Below are positions 1 to 7,819 of a stretch of 64,000 nucleotides of DNA, piece after piece. The position numbers and the translations under genes were made by a program. The first letter of the stretch is position 1; the number at the start of each line of letters is the position of its first letter. The DNA lies in contig NC_011981.1 of NCBI RefSeq assembly GCF_000016285.1, positions 372,001 to 436,000 on the forward strand. Direction: 5' to 3'. This stretch comes from Allorhizobium ampelinum S4. GTDB lineage: Bacteria > Pseudomonadota > Alphaproteobacteria > Rhizobiales > Rhizobiaceae. The notes beneath the pieces are model-generated. The model had not been told where the DNA came from and searched no databases. It saw only the letters and a program-made list of their open reading frames with translations.

Positions 1-187
1 CAAGCTCCCTGACGCGCTCCACCTCGTCATAGTAGGAGTTGATGGTCATGTCCCAGGGAGCCGCCTTGACCAGAACCCCATCGCAACCGGCCTCAGTGGC
101 GATGTTCGGGATCGGCGACATGTAGGCCGCATCGAGGTAGATCACGTCTTCGGGAATTGAAAACGCATGTCTTTGGCTGGGAAGCAT
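1..187 (-). CDS. class V aminotransferase-like PLP enzyme, N-terminal part only
   Basis: The frame begins with ATG at 187 on the minus strand and runs off the left edge of the window, so only about 62 N-terminal residues are visible. The stretch YLDAAYMSPIP near residue 17 matches the N-terminus of fold-type I, class V aminotransferases (cysteine desulfurase/kynureninase-like), where a leucine-aspartate-asparagine or alanine turn precedes a proline. The start lies 8 bases after the stop of the cyclodeaminase-like gene upstream, so the two are probably co-transcribed. The PLP lysine is outside the window, so the family call rests on the N-terminus alone. Confidence 0.55.
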   Translation of the reverse strand, partial: MLPSQRHAFSIPEDVIYLDAAYMSPIPNIATEAGCDGVLVKAAPWDMTINSYYDEVERVREL

Positions 188-195
188 GTCAATCC

Positions 196-1212
196 TCACA
201 ATGATACTTCGACGCCGAGACCAAGGCCTCTCGCCTTCTGGAAAATGAAGTTGGCAAATAGGATGTCCTGGGCAGGAACACCGAGCGAGCGATAGAGGGT
301 GATCTCAGATGTCGAGGTCCGCCCGGTGATGGTGCCATTCAATGCTGCGCCAATCTCACCGATCAGGTTTGAAGGGCCAATGATGCCTTTTTCTAAAGGC
401 TCGAAAATGTCTGACGCTGCTGCCATTGCCATTGGCATGTAATCGACCCAGATGCGCGAGCGCTTCACACATTCGAGGTCCACCTCCTGGAGAGCTGCGA
501 CACTCGCTCCAACCGCGTTGATATGGGTGCCGGGCGTCAGCCATTCTCCCATCAGCACAGGCGACTTTGCTGATGTTACCGTGCAGACGATGTCCGCTCC
601 CTCCACCGCCGCTCGAGCCGTCCCATAGGGAACCGTCGGGATGCCCAGCCTGGTCTGGTGATCTGCGAAAAACTTTGCCTTCTCGGGATTTCGACCCCAC
701 ACGCGCACACGGGATATGTCGCGGACCGCACGGATCGTTGCAATATGCCGTTCGGCCTGCTCACCATAACCGATGAGTGCCAGTTCGCAGGCGTCGGGGC
801 GCGAAAGCGCACGCGTGGCCACCGCGCTTGCCGCCGGTGTCCGCAGACCTGTAATGGCGGTGGCGTTAATCAGAGCATCGGGCCGTCCAGTCTGCCGATT
901 AAAAAGCAGAACGCCACCCTGATGGGAGGGCAATCCATTCTCAAAGTTTTGCGGGTAAACCGACTGGACTTTAGCCCCAAATGGCTCGGCTTCGCTTGCT
1001 GATCCATACATGATGGAGAGACATGTTCCGGCTGCACCGGGAAGGGTCAGAATCCGACGGATGTCTTGTTGTGCTGTCTCGTCCGATGTTTTTCTCAAGG
1101 CGAGATCCGCAAGCACGATGGCCTCATCAATGGAGACCAGAGACTCAGCGGTCGGTCCATCAATCACCAGAAGTGTGTTCGAGTATCCCGTTCGGGATGG
1201 CGATGAAGACAT
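196..1212 (-). CDS. ornithine cyclodeaminase / mu-crystallin family protein
   Basis: The frame is open from 1278, but the ATG at 1212 gives 338 residues, close to the family norm, and removes a 22-residue leader without homology-like features. An NAD(P)-binding Rossmann motif GYGEQA and a family-type RTPAASAVAT segment are visible. Where ornithine cyclodeaminases have a catalytic aspartate after INAVG, this protein has INAVGASVAALQEVD, so the usual Asp is missing and lysine/ornithine cyclodeamination is doubtful. A ketimine reductase or alanine-dehydrogenase-like role is an alternative. It sits just upstream of an aminotransferase and is divergent from an FAD oxidase-RidA pair, which suggests amine or cyclic-imine metabolism (inference). 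Confidence 0.8.
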   Translation of the reverse strand: MSSSPSRTGYSNTLLVIDGPTAESLVSIDEAIVLADLALRKTSDETAQQDIRRILTLPGAAGTCLSIMYGSASEAEPFGAKVQSVYPQNFENGLPSHQGGVLLFNRQTGRPDALINATAITGLRTPAASAVATRALSRPDACELALIGYGEQAERHIATIRAVRDISRVRVWGRNPEKAKFFADHQTRLGIPTVPYGTARAAVEGADIVCTVTSAKSPVLMGEWLTPGTHINAVGASVAALQEVDLECVKRSRIWVDYMPMAMAAASDIFEPLEKGIIGPSNLIGEIGAALNGTITGRTSTSEITLYRSLGVPAQDILFANFIFQKARGLGLGVEVSL

Positions 1213-1497
1213 TCTGGCCTCGCGCTGGTGGTACACAAGGCAAGAAATACCATCAAAGAGAAACCCCGCGATTGGCAAACTTGATAACCTGGAGAGGCGA
1301 GCTTCTGCCTATTTCTCATAGTCATGTGATGCACTTCCGATCCGGGAAACCTTCATAACTATTGCTTATAAACCGCCCCGTTGTGGTTGTTTGACCCTCC
1401 GCTCCTGCGTCACCCATACATGCTCACATCATTCCATTTATTGCCTTCCGAACTGAGGGTGGAATGCCGGTCGAACTGAGGTCAAGAGGAGAAAAAT

Positions 1498-2628
1498 ATG
1501 CGCGTCGTAGTGATAGGGGCCGGGATCGTTGGCAGTTCCGTGGCCTATGAGGCAGCTAAAGCCGGGGCTCAGGTAACCGTACTTGAGGCTGGGAGGATCG
1601 CTGGCGGAGCATCCACCTCCAGTTTCGCCTGGACCAATGCGACGGGCAAGAGGCCTCAGCCCTACTTCGCGTTAAATGTTGCCGGCATGCGGGCGCATCT
1701 CGATCTTGCTCGTGAATTTGGTCATGCACCATGGTTCCACCAGACCGGCAGCATCGAATGGTATTCGGACGAGAGCGATTGGCCAGCCCAACTCGACAAT
1801 GCCGACCAAATGCGCGACTGGGGCTACGGTGTCGAGTGGATCAGCAAAAGCCGGCTGACTGAGCTGGAACCGGAAATCGATCACGGCGCAATCAAACAAT
1901 CACCGCTCGTCTATTATCCCGAAGAGGGTTGGGTCCATCCAGCTCTCTATGCTGCCTGGCTTCTGCGCGCGGCGAAAGAAAAGTGGAACGCCGATATCCG
2001 ACCGTTCTCCGGCGTCACGTCGATCGATGTTCAAAATGGCGTAGCGAAAGCGGTCAAGACCGTCGACGGAGCGGCCTTTGAGGCTGATGCCATCATCAAT
2101 TGCACGGGTAGCTGGGCGGCGCATGTTTTGGAAGGCGTGCCAGCCATTCCGATGGCATCGAATATGGGCATTGTGGGCTTCACATTGCCGATCGCGACAA
2201 CGCTTCGTCGTCAATTCCATATGGACGATCTTGATGTGCGTCCGGATGGCGCCGGCCGTCTCATGATCCACAAGGTCTCGGTCGACTCTCTCGTCACTAA
2301 GATGCAGCCCCTGAACACGCAAGGCCCGGAAGCCGCCCTCCTGCTGGACGCCGTTAGAAAGGTTCTGCCCGCGATTCAGCCTGACGATATGGAATCGATC
2401 CGCACGATCGTGCGACCGATACCCGGCGACAACCTGACCTGCAGCGGGTGGGTTCCTGGAGTGGATGGCTATTACGTTGCCGTCACCCATAGCGGCGTAT
2501 CGATCGCACCTCATCTGGGCAAAGCGGTAGCTCAGGAGGTGGTCCGCGGGCGTCTCCACGAGAGCCTCACTGATTTCCGCCCTGACCGCTTTCTAGCCGC
2601 AAAGAATGGAATGGGACAAAGAGCATGA
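1498..2628 (+). CDS. FAD-dependent oxidoreductase, D-amino acid oxidase (DAO) family
   Basis: The 376-residue protein opens with a classic dinucleotide-binding motif GAGIVGSSVAYEAA followed by the acidic end of the second strand (VLEA), as in DAO-family oxidases/dehydrogenases that oxidise secondary or primary amines. A GAGGA purine run just before the ATG supports the start. It overlaps the RidA gene by 4 bases (ATGA), so the two are translationally coupled. DAO-type enzymes release imines and RidA hydrolyses them, so the pairing makes functional sense. The substrate cannot be told from sequence; sarcosine, proline or hydroxyproline derivatives are possible. Confidence 0.85.
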   Translation: MRVVVIGAGIVGSSVAYEAAKAGAQVTVLEAGRIAGGASTSSFAWTNATGKRPQPYFALNVAGMRAHLDLAREFGHAPWFHQTGSIEWYSDESDWPAQLDNADQMRDWGYGVEWISKSRLTELEPEIDHGAIKQSPLVYYPEEGWVHPALYAAWLLRAAKEKWNADIRPFSGVTSIDVQNGVAKAVKTVDGAAFEADAIINCTGSWAAHVLEGVPAIPMASNMGIVGFTLPIATTLRRQFHMDDLDVRPDGAGRLMIHKVSVDSLVTKMQPLNTQGPEAALLLDAVRKVLPAIQPDDMESIRTIVRPIPGDNLTCSGWVPGVDGYYVAVTHSGVSIAPHLGKAVAQEVVRGRLHESLTDFRPDRFLAAKNGMGQRA

Positions 2629-2975
2629 CGATTACCCGCATCGCGAAAACCGAACGACTGAGCCGTGTCGTTATTCATGAGAAAGTCGCATATTTCTCAG
2701 GTCTGACTGCCGATGACAGGAGCCAGGACACCGTCGGTCAGACCGAGCAGGTGCTGGCCAAGGCCAACGCTTTTCTCGTTAAGATCGGATCGAACCGGTC
2801 GCTTCTGGTTAGCGCGACAATCTGGCTGCGGGACATCGAGGATTTTGACGCAATGAACAGCGCCTGGACTGCATGGATCGACAAGGACGAGCCACCAGCC
2901 CGCGCAACAGTTCAGGCGGTTCTAGGCTTGCCGGATATCAGGATCGAAATACAATTCACGGTCGCTCTACCGTAA
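2625..2975 (+). CDS. RidA (YjgF/YER057c/UK114) family imine deaminase
   Basis: At 116 residues it has the usual RidA length. The C-terminal RATVQAV segment carries the conserved arginine that holds the substrate carboxylate in RidA proteins, followed by the IEI strand. The start ATG overlaps the stop of the FAD oxidase. The expected role is hydrolysis of the reactive enamine/imine made by the oxidase. The Rid subfamily was not resolved. Confidence 0.85.
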   Translation: MTITRIAKTERLSRVVIHEKVAYFSGLTADDRSQDTVGQTEQVLAKANAFLVKIGSNRSLLVSATIWLRDIEDFDAMNSAWTAWIDKDEPPARATVQAVLGLPDIRIEIQFTVALP

Positions 2976-3428
2976 CAGCGGCTTTTGGCTGGGTAATAGT
3001 TCATCACATTGACCATCAGTTGAAAAGCCAACCCAGGCAGAGAAGGGCTTGTCCCATCCCTCCTTTCGTCAAAAGGGAACAGAACTTGGCTAAAACGTCA
3101 GATGTTTAATCGCGGACTTAGTTCTTTCATCCGGTTGAGAATGCGGACGCCAATCCTGGCTTCTGATTGTCGCAGGGGCAGTCGACAAATGGCAATGTCA
3201 CGCCTCTTGGAACGGGGCAAGCGACCCGTTCTTTTTGGTCTTATTTTTCTCCCGTCCGCCTGGCGAACCAACGCCGCTACTAGAAACCACGGGTAGAAAA
3301 TCCAATGAATTCGCGGGCAAAGCGTCGGCGATGGCAGGCGAATGAGCGGCGCTCGTCGATATCTGACAGGTTTGACAATGCATAGAGCGAGGAGCATGTT
3401 TTCAAAAAAAGTCAAATGGGAGGAGACC
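2976..3428. other. 453-bp non-coding gap between ridA-like and iclR-like genes
   Basis: No convincing coding frame is present. The only structured element I see is the terminator-like stem-loop at 3210-3236. The last bases (GGGAGGAG at about 3418-3425) are the ribosome-binding site of the IclR gene. The promoter of the next operon should lie between 3240 and 3410, but no hexamer pair is clear enough to name. Confidence 0.5.
3210..3236 (+). terminator. Rho-independent terminator downstream of the FAD oxidase-RidA operon
   Basis: GAACGGG (3210-3216) pairs with CCCGTTC (3225-3231) around an 8-base loop and is followed directly by five T. It is 235 bases after the RidA stop, a long but possible 3' untranslated distance. 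Confidence 0.7.
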
Positions 3429-4295
3429 ATGACTTACAAAAGCATCAGAGCACTGGAGCGCGGTATAGACGTGTTGCAGTACCTCAATACGGTTAAAGGA
3501 GCTGCACCGCCGGAGATTGCTGAAAACGTCAATCTTCCACGTCCTACAGTCCATCGAATTCTTGAAACGCTGAGCGAACTCAACTTGGTCTATCGCAGTC
3601 AGCTTGGAGACGAATATCGTCTTAGCTCTGGCGTGCAGCGATTGGCGGGCAACAGGTCATCCGTGCGGCTGAATTGGATTGATGAAATCGCCTTGCCAGC
3701 ACTGCTCGAACTCACATCGGAGATCATTTGGCCGTCGGACATTGCTGTTTGCCACAAAGCTGCAATGATCATCCAGGGAACCACACATCGCATCAGTCCC
3801 ATGTCGTGCGATGTCGGAATGGTGGGCAATCGGCGTTCCATGCTGATGAGCCCGCTGGGCCGTGCCTATCTCAGTCACTGCCCGGATGACGAGCTAAAGT
3901 CTATTCTTTGCGCTCTGAACGCGTCATCGGCATCTGAGGATAAGGGCGCGCGCGATCGCGCTTTCATTAAGGAGATTATTGAAACGGGTCGTCGTGATGG
4001 TGTTAGCGCCTGCAACGAACGACCGCACCCGCGATGCGCCAGCCTTGCTGCACCCATTCGCTTGAATGGGAAGGTACTTGCCTGCATGAACGTTGTCTGG
4101 CGGGCCAATATGCTCACGATTGAAGACGCAATGGATCAGATACGTGACCCATTGCTCGCGACGCGTGACCGGATCGAAGCTCAACTCCACGAACAGTTCG
4201 CACGACCGGCGCTGGGCTCGACAAGCTTCCCTGAAACATACACCCTGCGGACGGGAACGCGTGATCGCTTGCCTCACAGTCTAGCCCTTGCTTGA
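3429..4295 (+). CDS. IclR-family transcriptional regulator
   Basis: The 288-residue protein has an N-terminal winged helix-turn-helix (RGIDVLQYLN, then PRPTVHRILETLSELNLV) and a C-terminal IclR effector-binding domain. The frame is open from 3342, but the ATG at 3429 follows a strong GGGAGGAG site and gives the normal IclR length. It lies upstream of an F420-oxidoreductase-like gene in the same direction, and of the flavin hydroxylase operon at 5643, which it may control. The effector is unknown; IclR proteins of catabolic islands usually bind aromatic acids. Confidence 0.88.
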   Translation: MTYKSIRALERGIDVLQYLNTVKGAAPPEIAENVNLPRPTVHRILETLSELNLVYRSQLGDEYRLSSGVQRLAGNRSSVRLNWIDEIALPALLELTSEIIWPSDIAVCHKAAMIIQGTTHRISPMSCDVGMVGNRRSMLMSPLGRAYLSHCPDDELKSILCALNASSASEDKGARDRAFIKEIIETGRRDGVSACNERPHPRCASLAAPIRLNGKVLACMNVVWRANMLTIEDAMDQIRDPLLATRDRIEAQLHEQFARPALGSTSFPETYTLRTGTRDRLPHSLALA

Positions 4296-4310
4296 TTGCA
4301 TCAATATGGC

Positions 4311-4340
4311 CCGCCCACGAGGGGTTTCCTTCGTGGGCGG
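4311..4340. other. perfect 10-bp stem-loop between iclR-like and reductase genes
   Basis: CCGCCCACGA (4311-4320) and TCGTGGGCGG (4331-4340) are exact inverted repeats with a 10-base loop. No T-run follows, so it is more likely an mRNA-stability or attenuation hairpin than a full terminator. Confidence 0.5.
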
Positions 4341-4369
4341 CCCCTATTGGCTCAGAGGAAGGACAAAGC

Positions 4370-5011
4370 ATGACCAAAACACTTGGATTTCTTGGGGCAG
4401 GTCGCCTCGCACAGATGCTCGCACCAAAAGCGATAGCCGGTGGCTGGCGGGTTATTCTTTCGAACTCGCGTGGACCTGAAACATTGGCTGATTTGGTCTC
4501 TCAACTCGGACCAAATGCCAGCGCAGCCACCAGCAAAGACATGGTGTTGGCCGCCGACATTATTATCCTTGCAATCCGGTGGCCACAAATCGCCGATGCC
4601 ACAGCTGGTCTGCCCTGGGACGGCAAAACCGTGATTGATGCCACCAACAATCGTCTCGGCCCGAAGCCTGAAGATGTCATCGTCATCGGCGATGCAATCG
4701 CCAGTGAACTCGTCGCAGGTTATCTACCCGGTGCAAAGCTGGTCAAGGCTTTCAATCATGAGCCGATCCCTGTGTTCGACAAAACACTTCCTCCCGCCGG
4801 GGATGAAAGCGTGCTTTTTCTGGCTGGCGCAGATGCGGAGGCAAAGAAGCAAGTCGCGCAATTGATGCGGGATCTGAAGGCAACACCGATTGATCTTGGC
4901 GCGATTGACGAAGGCGGCTTGCTCATTGCCATGGGTGGCCCGCTGACGAACAAGTTCAAACTATACACACCCGCTGAAGCCGAAGCTGAAACAAAAGCTG
5001 CGCTTGTCTAA
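4370..5011 (+). CDS. NADPH-dependent F420 reductase-like (F420_oxidored fold) oxidoreductase
   Basis: The 213-residue protein begins with a Rossmann motif GFLGAGRLAQMLA and has the size and layout of bacterial homologues of NADPH:F420 oxidoreductase and ProC N-domains. In organisms without F420 these proteins act on other, mostly undefined substrates. The ATG at 4370 follows GGAAGGAC and is preferred to the longer frame from 4292. It follows the IclR gene in the same direction and ends just before an AT-rich terminator-like hairpin. Confidence 0.75.
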   Translation: MTKTLGFLGAGRLAQMLAPKAIAGGWRVILSNSRGPETLADLVSQLGPNASAATSKDMVLAADIIILAIRWPQIADATAGLPWDGKTVIDATNNRLGPKPEDVIVIGDAIASELVAGYLPGAKLVKAFNHEPIPVFDKTLPPAGDESVLFLAGADAEAKKQVAQLMRDLKATPIDLGAIDEGGLLIAMGGPLTNKFKLYTPAEAEAETKAALV

Positions 5012-5051
5012 TACGAAGACACGGAGAACATGACTGTTCGTATTCTATTTT

Positions 5052-5096
5052 CGAATATCTCAATCATCTGATGCATTTGAGATATTCGGAATTTTG
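5052..5096 (+). terminator. AT-rich terminator-like hairpin after the F420-reductase-like gene
   Basis: CGAATATCTCAA (5052-5063) and TTGAGATATTCG (5077-5088) are perfect 12-bp inverted repeats with a 13-base loop, followed by GAATTTT. The T-run is short and the stem AT-rich, so strength is uncertain; it could also be an operator. Confidence 0.5.
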
Positions 5097-5178
5097 CAAG
5101 ACGAGGATGCGTCGATCTCTTCGAGTCCTTGTATAAGATCTGTTATTCTTCCCGAGAGAGAGCCGCCTCCGGCTCAGG

Positions 5179-5240
5179 ATTGTGTGCGACATTCGTTTCG
5201 ACGGAGAGCATTGTGCGATAATTATCGTTCGCACACAATT
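5179..5240. promoter_or_regulatory. cluster of TGTG(TG)CGA half-sites, candidate operator
   Basis: ATTGTGTGCGA near 5179-5189 is mirrored exactly by TCGCACACAAT near 5229-5239. A third partial copy, TGTGCGA, at 5212-5218 pairs with TCGCACA at 5229-5235. Three related half-sites in about 60 bases upstream of a catabolic operon and downstream of an IclR gene suggest a regulator-binding region. No experimental motif is known to me for this. Confidence 0.4.
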
Positions 5241-5548
5241 TGAATATTCCAGCCTTAATTACCAGTGCGAGATCCTCGGTCATCTACCAATATTGACCAG
5301 AATGATATGTTGCCAGCGCATAGGCGCCCTTGGTCAGCATGCCTCAAGGATGGGCAATGATCAGCCCAGAACTGCAAGCAACACACTTTCCCAAAGGCAA
5401 ATCTAGACCAACTGACCCTGCGCTTTGAACAGGACGGCGCTGTGCCATACATCAAACATGGGACACCCGCTCACCATACTTGGGCGCTCTTCAGGCATAG
5501 ATGCAACCTATTGAATTTTATATATATTTATATTCGACAATCGATTTT

Positions 5549-5569
5549 TGTACGCACGACGGACGTACA
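5549..5569. promoter_or_regulatory. TGTACG-N9-CGTACA palindrome, candidate operator
   Basis: TGTACG (5549-5554) and CGTACA (5564-5569) form an inverted repeat 74 bases upstream of the GTG start of the flavin hydroxylase and just downstream of an AT-rich stretch. The position is what would be expected for an operator overlapping the promoter of that operon. Confidence 0.35.
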
Positions 5570-5642
5570 TTGTCTGATCCTTGTTCGTCTTAAGTCGGCC
5601 TGACACGATGAATGAAGAGTTCAAAACAAGGAGCATTCAGAC

Positions 5643-6932
5643 GTGGTCGCTGCCAAAGAACGCACCGTGGTACTTGCCACAAAGAGCACTCAAAAACAGG
5701 GGACGCCATTGGCGCAACCTGAACCCGGCCTCACACCAGAGCAAATTATACAGCGCGCCATTGACTTACGGCCGCTTTTGCTCGACGGCCAAGCCGACGC
5801 AGAAGAGCGAGGCACATATTCTCCTGAAATGCATGAGCGTTTTCGCAAGGCCGGTTTCTATCGAATCCTGCAACCTGTGATGTATGGCGGCTATGAGTTT
5901 GATCTGACCGTCTTTTCTCGTGTCATCGTCGAAATTGCACGGGGCTGCCCCGGTTCTGGCTGGTGTCTCTGCCTTGCTTCCGGGCATGCCGTAAATGCTG
6001 CAGCTTTGTTTGATAAGGCTGGCCAAGACATTATCTTTGGCAATGACGGCGAATTTGCAGCCCCGGCCCGCGGCGTGCCAGGTGGGACAGCCACGGAGTG
6101 CGACGACGGCTGGATCATTGACGGAACCTGGGATTATTGCTCCGGTTCGCCCTATAGCACACATGCTATCGTTGGCGTTCGCATCGCGGGTCCAGCGAAA
6201 GACGGACCGCCTGAACTCGGAATTGCAATGGTTCCAAGATCTGGGTGGGAGATGATCGACAACTGGCGCGACTTCATCGGCATGCGCGCCAGTGGCTCAA
6301 ACAGTATCCGCATCGACAAGCAATGGATACCAAAGGCTCTGCTCGTTCGCCAAAACTTCTTCGCCGTCAATATCGATGGTGGCACCGAAGGTTACAAATT
6401 GCATGGCAACTCCATGTATTCAGGCCGTATGTTCGGCTTCTTCCAGGCGGAGATCACCTCAATTTTGGTTGGCGTTGGCTTTGCTGCGCTGGACGAATTC
6501 GAACGGATTGTGGGACTGCGGGCAGGGGCTCCGAAACTCGGACCTCCGATGCCGGGTGTACCGGACTTCCACCGCCCCTACGGCGTCGCACTGGGCATGC
6601 TTGAAATGGCATCCAATGCTCTGGCAGCCGGCACTCGTTCCTATCTCGACTATTGCGAACGTGGCGTGAAGGACCCCAGCGCTTATACGGAGTTCGATGA
6701 TCTGCGCATTCAAGCAGGGTTGCAGCACGCAGCGCATCTGTCGATGGACGCGGTGGAGATCCTCTACAGTGCTGCCGGTACGAGCACCTCAGCGAAAAAT
6801 GGCTCGCGGCTTCAGCGCTATTACCGTGACATTTCCATGGCGCGCACCAATCCCGGCCTGCAATTCGACAAAACGGCCATGCAGTTGGCTGCGCGGAGAT
6901 TTCCAGAAGGACCGCAAGGCCCCCGCCCGTAA
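5643..6932 (+). CDS. flavin-dependent aromatic hydroxylase, acyl-CoA dehydrogenase fold (group D monooxygenase oxygenase component)
   Basis: At 429 residues it matches the oxygenase components of two-component phenol hydroxylases such as p-hydroxyphenylacetate 3-hydroxylase C2 and HsaA. Family-like segments are AGFYRILQPVMYGGYEFDL and EIARGCPGSGWCLCLASGH in the N-terminal half and an acyl-CoA-dehydrogenase-type helical C-terminal domain (SAAGTSTSAKNGSRLQRYYRD). Such enzymes use reduced FMN/FAD supplied by a partner reductase, and the next gene is a flavin reductase. The start is GTG with AAGGAG nine bases upstream. It is clearly a paralogue of the hydroxylase at 17696. The substrate is unknown, probably a phenolic. 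Confidence 0.85.
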   Translation: MVAAKERTVVLATKSTQKQGTPLAQPEPGLTPEQIIQRAIDLRPLLLDGQADAEERGTYSPEMHERFRKAGFYRILQPVMYGGYEFDLTVFSRVIVEIARGCPGSGWCLCLASGHAVNAAALFDKAGQDIIFGNDGEFAAPARGVPGGTATECDDGWIIDGTWDYCSGSPYSTHAIVGVRIAGPAKDGPPELGIAMVPRSGWEMIDNWRDFIGMRASGSNSIRIDKQWIPKALLVRQNFFAVNIDGGTEGYKLHGNSMYSGRMFGFFQAEITSILVGVGFAALDEFERIVGLRAGAPKLGPPMPGVPDFHRPYGVALGMLEMASNALAAGTRSYLDYCERGVKDPSAYTEFDDLRIQAGLQHAAHLSMDAVEILYSAAGTSTSAKNGSRLQRYYRDISMARTNPGLQFDKTAMQLAARRFPEGPQGPRP

Positions 6933-6982
6933 GCAACCGGAATTGGAAAACAGGCGCACGCGAAACTCAACGGGAGGTGGGT

Positions 6983-7618
6983 ATGCAACATCACGTTCAC
7001 ACCAACAATGATAAGGTTGCAGCGGACACCAAGAGTGTTCTTCCTGCAACGGACTGGACATCAGAACCACAGCAGATAGAGACCTCGGCGGTAACAAGCG
7101 GGGGCGGGCTGACCGCAGCCGAGGAAAAAGCCGCTCTGAAAGCGAAATTCATCTCTGGCATGGGGCGGGTTGCGGCTCCCGTTTCTATTGTTGCCACCGA
7201 TGGCCCGGCAGGGCGTGCGGGCGTCACAATCTCAGCAATGAGTTCCGTCTCTGCCGATGGAGACCGACCGACCCTGATGATCTGCCTCAACCAGTCCTCA
7301 CGTACATGTCAGGCCCTCGAGAAAAACCGCCATTTCACTCTCAATGTTCTGAATGCACGCAAGCATATCCCCATAGCCGATGCCTTTGCAGGCCGTTTCG
7401 GGACGTTTTTGCCCGATAAATTCGCGATGGGCGACTGGAAGACCAGCCGATTCGGGATTCCAGAGTTGAATGAGGCGACAGCGGTGTTCCATTGCCAAGT
7501 CAACTTCACCCAGATTGTTGGCACACATATGCTCATTATCGCAGAAGTTGACGAGGTCAGTGAAGCTGAAGGAGCACGGGCTCTCGTTTACTGTAGCCGT
7601 GAATATCGTTGCCCTTGA
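6983..7618 (+). CDS. NAD(P)H:flavin oxidoreductase (flavin reductase-like domain), hydroxylase partner
   Basis: The ATG at 6983 follows GGGAGG; the frame also has an upstream GTG at 6977 that overlaps that site and is less likely. The first 50 or so residues are an unusual hydrophilic extension. From about residue 55 a flavin-reductase-like domain is seen (GVTISAMSSVSADGDRPTLMICLNQSS, then FTLNVL), the FMN-binding split-barrel found in HpaC-type reductases. It would supply reduced flavin to the hydroxylase encoded 50 bases upstream and perhaps to the second hydroxylase at 17696, which has no reductase of its own. Confidence 0.85.
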   Translation: MQHHVHTNNDKVAADTKSVLPATDWTSEPQQIETSAVTSGGGLTAAEEKAALKAKFISGMGRVAAPVSIVATDGPAGRAGVTISAMSSVSADGDRPTLMICLNQSSRTCQALEKNRHFTLNVLNARKHIPIADAFAGRFGTFLPDKFAMGDWKTSRFGIPELNEATAVFHCQVNFTQIVGTHMLIIAEVDEVSEAEGARALVYCSREYRCP

Positions 7619-7701
7619 GCGGCTTGCGGGAGGGAGCAAGCCGCAAAATTCAAAGGGAATAATCGTGCAATTTTGATCGCTTTCACACTCTGAAAGCCGT
7701 C

Positions 7702-7729
7702 ACCGATCAGGGCGCGACCCCTGATCGGT
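7702..7729. other. 11-bp perfect stem-loop between reductase and outer-membrane barrel genes
   Basis: ACCGATCAGGG (7702-7712) and CCCTGATCGGT (7719-7729) are exact inverted repeats around a 6-base loop. No T-run follows on the plus strand, so it may be a processing or stabilising hairpin, or an operator for the barrel gene that starts 90 bases later. Confidence 0.5.
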
Positions 7730-7819
7730 CATCGTTGATGAATGCAGGCCCGAATGGGAGCGGGTCAACGATTAGCTATGTCCAAAAAAACGACATGCAT
7801 AACTTGGGGAGGACAAGGA

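Larger units (their letters stand above)
5012..5642. other. 631-bp intergenic region with several inverted repeats, upstream of the hydroxylase operon
   Basis: No credible gene. It holds a terminator-like AT-rich hairpin (5052-5096), a group of TGTGCGA half-sites (5179-5240), a TGTACG/CGTACA palindrome (5549-5569) and an AT-rich stretch near 5518-5535 that could be part of a promoter. The hydroxylase ribosome-binding site AAGGAG lies at about 5628-5633. Confidence 0.6.
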
